From NCBI RefSeq assembly GCF_023502205.1, contig NZ_JAMFLG010000001.1:1-64000 (forward strand): 64,000 nt of DNA, read 5' to 3'. A program made the translations under genes and the position numbers. The notes beneath the pieces are model-generated. The model saw only the letters and a list, made by a program, of their open reading frames with translations, ran no database searches and had not been told where the DNA came from. Origin of the DNA: Aquiflexum sp. TKW24L (GTDB lineage: Bacteria; Bacteroidota; Bacteroidia; Cytophagales; Cyclobacteriaceae). Within the stretch, counting starts at the first letter, position 1, and each line of letters opens with the position of its first letter. This document shows positions 60,545-64,000 of this stretch, in pieces.

Positions 60545-62938
60545 ATGAGAAAAAAATTAAAGTCGCTGCTCAAGAATTTCAATAAAAGGCCGGTTCTGAC
60601 AGGAATAGTTGCTTTTCTATTCACCCTTGGACTGACCCAATTTCTGACATATAAAGATTACCTACTTGTAAGGTCTTCTGAAAGGGAAGCTGTTATAGAA
60701 CAGACAAACCTATTGGAAAACAAAATTGTGACAGGTTTGAGCTTTGTCTTGTCAGCCACCAAAACACTTTCTTACCTCGAGAGAAAGTATGGCATCGGGG
60801 GTGATTTTAATGAAATAGCCAGGGAAATCCTACAACACAATCCCAATGTGGATGCCATTCAATTGCTTGAAAAAGGAACCATCAAATACACCTATCCATT
60901 CATAGGAAATGAAATTGCCATTGGATATGATATTTTTGCTGATTCTTTGAGAAGGACAGAAGCCATCAAAGCCATGGAAAGTAAAACCCTGTTCTTTGCC
61001 GGCCCTTTTCAACTCAAACAGGGAGGTTCCGGAATTGTAGGACGATTGCCTATATTCAAGAAGAATGAATTTTGGGGTTTTGCAGCAGCAGTGGTCCGGC
61101 TGGAAACGTTTTATGATATCATTGGAATGGATGACTTGGATCAAACTTCCTATGCTATCCAATTTTCAAAAATCAATCCCGATACAGGAAAGGAGGAATT
61201 TTTTCTCCCAAAACATGACAGTGAATATTCAGGTCATCGTCACGATATGCGTATTCCACTCGGAGATTGGAAGCTATCTGTACAACTAAAGGAATCCCAA
61301 GCATTAAAGAAGAATTACCTTTCATTTGTCTTGCGTACAATCTTGTCAGGGATTTTGGGTATTACAGCATGGTACCTCGCCATACAGCCTTCCATCCTTC
61401 AAAGCAAAGTCAACAGGCAATCCAAACAACTGAAAAAAAGCAACGAAAGATTTGAATATGCGACCATGGCAACGTCTGATGCCATTTGGGACTGGGATTT
61501 GGTTTCCAACAAAGTGTACCGATCGGATAATTTCGAAAAAATGTTTGGGTACACGAAAGCGGAATTCAATGACCAATCTGATTTTTGGAATTTGCACATT
61601 CATCCGGAGGACCTGAATAAAACCAGAGATGAACTAGACAAAACCATCCAATCCAAACAGGAATACTGGGAGCAAGAATTCCGGTTTTTGAAAAAGGAAG
61701 GAAATTATGCCTATGTCGTGGACAAAGGCATCATTATAAGAAACAACAGGGGAAAAGCAATAAGACTAATTGGTGCTACCCATGATATCTCCAAAATCAA
61801 AGCTACAGAGCTGGCCATTGAAAAAGAAAAAGAATTTCTCAATGCGATGATGGAAAATATTTCGGAAGGCATCGTGGCATGCGATGATAAAGGACAAATA
61901 TCTGTCATCAACCGGGCAACGAGAAATCTTTTTGGATTGGCTGATCACTTTGAGATTTCTGATTGGGCTGATCATTATGAACTTTTCAAACCTGATGGCA
62001 TCACTCCTATTCCAATCTGTGAAGTTCCCTTATATCGCGCATTTAGAGGAGAGCAGGTCACTGATTATGAGATGGTCATTTTATCCAAGGTGGGTCTGCG
62101 TAAAATTGTCTTATGCTCGGGAGAAGAAATAAAAACCACTGATGGCAGAAAACTCGGCGCAGTCGTCGTCATGCTGGACATTACAGAAAAAAGAGAAAAA
62201 GAAAAAGACCTCATCAAAATGAGTGAGGAACTTAAAACCAGGGCAATAGAACTAGAAATTTCCAACTCAGAGTTGGAGAAGTTTGCCTATGTAGCCTCTC
62301 ATGATCTTCAGGAACCGTTGAGAATGATTACTAGTTTTTTGAAATTGATCGAAAAAAAATATGAAGCGATTTTGGATGAAAAAGGTAAGCAATACATTCA
62401 CTTTGCTACTGATGGGGCAGTCAGAATGAGGCAGATTATAATGGATCTGTTGGAATATAGCAGGACCGGCAATTCAGGTAAGATGGAGAAATTTGAGCTA
62501 CAGGAAATCATGGAAGATGTGATCCTGCTAGAAAAAAACCACTTTAAGCGCCTAGGTGCCATATTGACCCAAGATCCGCTACCACTGATATTTGCTGCCA
62601 AAGCACAGATCAGGCAGTTGATGCAGAATCTTATCAACAATGCCTTGAAATATAGCACCCCAGGCACCAAACCAGAAGTCCATGTTTCCAGCAAAGGACA
62701 TCCTGGTTATTGGGAGATCAGTGTCAGGGACAATGGAATCGGTGTGCCAACCGAACATCATGGAAAGATTTTCCAGATTTTCCAAAGGTTACATTCAAGA
62801 GAGGAATATGAAGGGACAGGCATAGGCTTAGCCATCTGCAAAAAAATAGTAGAAAGTCATCAAGGGAAAATCAGCATCATTTCAAATGACGGTTTAGGCA
62901 GTACCATTTCTTTTACCTTAAAGAAGCCGATGGACTGA
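60545..62938 (+). CDS. CHASE-PAS-PAS sensor histidine kinase
   Basis: The start is set at ATG 60545 (MRKKLKSLLKNF), since the longer frame overlaps the kinase remnant. The 797-residue protein has TM1 at about 16-36, a periplasmic CHASE domain at about 50-250 (AIQLLEKGTIKYTYPF, AGPFQLKQGGSGIVGRLPIF) and TM2 at about 258-280. PAS domains lie at about 301-415 and 428-548. HisKA has FAYVASHDLQEPL (His586). HATPase_c has NLINNALKY near 695, DNGIGVP and GTGIGLAI near 757. It senses a small molecule outside and phosphorylates a response regulator; the regulator gene downstream is broken. Confidence 0.92.
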   Translation: MRKKLKSLLKNFNKRPVLTGIVAFLFTLGLTQFLTYKDYLLVRSSEREAVIEQTNLLENKIVTGLSFVLSATKTLSYLERKYGIGGDFNEIAREILQHNPNVDAIQLLEKGTIKYTYPFIGNEIAIGYDIFADSLRRTEAIKAMESKTLFFAGPFQLKQGGSGIVGRLPIFKKNEFWGFAAAVVRLETFYDIIGMDDLDQTSYAIQFSKINPDTGKEEFFLPKHDSEYSGHRHDMRIPLGDWKLSVQLKESQALKKNYLSFVLRTILSGILGITAWYLAIQPSILQSKVNRQSKQLKKSNERFEYATMATSDAIWDWDLVSNKVYRSDNFEKMFGYTKAEFNDQSDFWNLHIHPEDLNKTRDELDKTIQSKQEYWEQEFRFLKKEGNYAYVVDKGIIIRNNRGKAIRLIGATHDISKIKATELAIEKEKEFLNAMMENISEGIVACDDKGQISVINRATRNLFGLADHFEISDWADHYELFKPDGITPIPICEVPLYRAFRGEQVTDYEMVILSKVGLRKIVLCSGEEIKTTDGRKLGAVVVMLDITEKREKEKDLIKMSEELKTRAIELEISNSELEKFAYVASHDLQEPLRMITSFLKLIEKKYEAILDEKGKQYIHFATDGAVRMRQIIMDLLEYSRTGNSGKMEKFELQEIMEDVILLEKNHFKRLGAILTQDPLPLIFAAKAQIRQLMQNLINNALKYSTPGTKPEVHVSSKGHPGYWEISVRDNGIGVPTEHHGKIFQIFQRLHSREEYEGTGIGLAICKKIVESHQGKISIISNDGLGSTISFTLKKPMD

Positions 62939-63086
62939 ATGAAGAAATAATACTGCTTCAGGCCTGCCATTGTAGGGGTTTCGGATTGATTTTTTTTGGG
63001 CCTCTGAATCACCACTTATGGAAATTTACAGTAAACTGAAGGTTAAGAATTATCTTAAGTTCAATCTTAATTCGGAGATCAACCAT

Positions 63087-63473
63087 ATGGAGGCAATAAA
63101 TATACTTTTGGTCGAAGACAATGAAGGTGACATTGTGTTGACTTTGGAAGCATTTGAGGATGCCAAATTCAATATCGATATAAGCATTGCAAGAAATGGT
63201 GAGGAAGCCATTGACTTTCTCCTCAAAAAAGGCAGATTTATACAAGACAAAACACCCGAATTGGACACTGTCCCGAAAAAATGGCATTGAAGTGTTGGAA
63301 TTTATCAAATCGCTAGAATCATTCATGCAGATTCCTGTGATCATGTTGACTACCTTCTCTTCCGAAAAAGACATCGCCAATTGCAATTAGAATCATGCAA
63401 ATTATTTTATTACTAAACCCTTGGGTATTTAGGAATTTAGCAAGGCCATCCCTGAAATTGAAAATTTCTAGTT
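63087..63473 (+). pseudogene. Decayed response regulator (Rcp1-like)
   Basis: The ATG at 63087 reads MEAINILLVEDNEGDIVLTLEAF..., a receiver domain of the Rcp1 type, with the acidic pocket intact. At about 63262-63275 the expected LILLDINLPKKNG is reduced to a few codons and the frame changes, so the phospho-accepting Asp is lost. The second frame continues NGIEVLEFIKSLESFMQIPVIMLTTF and then meets TAG at 63388, continues NHANYFITKPLG, then another TAG, and ends near 63473. At least one deletion, one shift and two stops make it non-functional. Confidence 0.85.
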
Positions 63474-63854
63474 AAGGCTAGCCAAACTTCCCCAAAATAA
63501 CTCCAAATAATACACCGCATAATGTTTCAAAAAGACAGCCCCTATTGTGCAAGTGATGGGTGATAGGTACTATCTCCACCCTCTTTCCTCCCACCTTCCC
63601 CTATACCTTCCTTAACCCCTCCCTGTAGATACTCCGTGTCTGAGTTACCGATACTCCGTGTCTGAGCTACAGATACTCCGTCTCCTACTTACACCTGACC
63701 TATTCCTGATGTACCAATGAGGTATTCCCGATTGACACTTTCACTCTTCAATACCACATCTTCTTTTCAAATTCTGCTTTCCTTTATTTCATTTGTATTA
63801 CATTTAAATACCCAAATGAACTTTTGCCATTTTCCTTAAAATAAAAAGAGAAAA
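63474..63854. other. Intergenic region with tandem repeat
   Basis: About 381 bases, C/T-rich from 63560 to 63640. It contains the 22-base tandem repeat listed separately (63628-63685). The promoter of the cyclophilin gene should lie in the last 60 bases but no full match was found. Confidence 0.45.
63628..63685. repeat. 22-base tandem repeat, 2.6 copies
   Basis: GATACTCCGTGTCTGAGTTACC (63628-63649), GATACTCCGTGTCTGAGCTACA (63650-63671) and the partial copy GATACTCCGTCTCC (63672-63685) follow head to tail. They differ by two bases between the full copies. The tract is non-coding. Confidence 0.85.
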
Positions 63855-64000
63855 ATGAAAAAATCCATATTCATTGTAATTGCGTATATCTTTTCCTCAT
63901 TTTCATTTGCACAGGAAAAGAACCCTATTGGCCTGATCGAAACCCCAAAAGGAAACATCTACATCCGTCTTTTTGACGAAACCCCAAAGCACCGGCAAAG
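63855..64000 (+). CDS. Cyclophilin-type peptidyl-prolyl isomerase, exported, cut by window end
   Basis: The first 48 residues are present. A signal peptide (SIFIVIAYIFSSFSFA, cut near residue 20) is followed by IGLIETPKGNIYIRLFDETPKH, where the ETxxGxIxIxLFxxxTPxHxxNF pattern marks the start of a cyclophilin domain. It is probably a periplasmic folding catalyst. The gene runs past the end of the window. Confidence 0.85.
   Translation, partial: MKKSIFIVIAYIFSSFSFAQEKNPIGLIETPKGNIYIRLFDETPKHRQ

Overview
The window looks like a chromosomal segment from a Bacteroidota bacterium, probably a cytophagalean of the Cyclobacteriaceae type. This is inferred from the AT-rich sequence, start codons without clear Shine-Dalgarno sites, two promoters of the TTG/TAnnTTTG type, the rpsF-rpsR-rplI order, and the style of the lipoproteins and sensor kinases. 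No name was looked up, so the genus is not established.

Positions 1 to about 40,540 form a dense accessory island of predicted immunity and signalling genes. About ten loci carry TIR or TIR-like domains, each with a different partner. From left to right: a SLATT membrane protein and two wrecked genes (389-1804); an unrecognised 759-residue protein; a pentapeptide-repeat protein with a TIR-like C-terminus; a minus-strand set of patatin phospholipase, deoxyribohydrolase-like/TPR-S protein, frameshifted TIR-like gene and double-TIR gene (10593 to 5610); a lone TIR facing an unknown gene; a TIR plus membrane-anchored STAND ATPase pair (13328-16257); a CHAT-like protease plus amphipathic-helix/zinc-protease pair (19273 to 16307); a TIR protein with a hydrophobic C-terminus; a four-gene operon of SIR2-TIR, membrane STAND, exported WD40 protein and SLATT protein (21207-28587); a lyase-like protein with a ThsB-like TIR (29352-32872); a four-gene operon of TIR-like, pYEATS, unknown beta-rich protein and CHAT protease (33698-37448); and an LRR-Roc-COR-TIR protein (40541 to 37518).

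The common logic is inferred: sensors (STAND, WD40, LRR, TPR-S, pYEATS) control NAD-consuming or nucleotide-generating TIR enzymes, proteases (CHAT) and membrane or lipid attackers (SLATT, patatin, amphipathic-helix protein). The best candidates for undescribed systems are the split transmembrane TIR/STAND/WD40 operon, the CHAT-like/amphipathic-zincin pair and the TIR/pYEATS/beta-rich/CHAT operon.

From 41,113 to the end the window is ordinary chromosome. It holds a DUF4097-like lipoprotein, TM2 and DUF2752 proteins, an MpaB-type oxygenase, a beta-propeller, an ATPase, four small related lipoproteins, an AbgT transporter, an EEP-family phosphatase/nuclease, an SMP-30 protein, ung, apaG, two methyltransferases, rpsF-rpsR-rplI, a haemolysin III protein, tRNA-Gln and an acyltransferase. 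It ends with a CHASE-PAS histidine kinase flanked by a kinase remnant and a decayed response regulator, and with the start of a cyclophilin gene. No CRISPR array, transposase, integrase or rRNA was seen.
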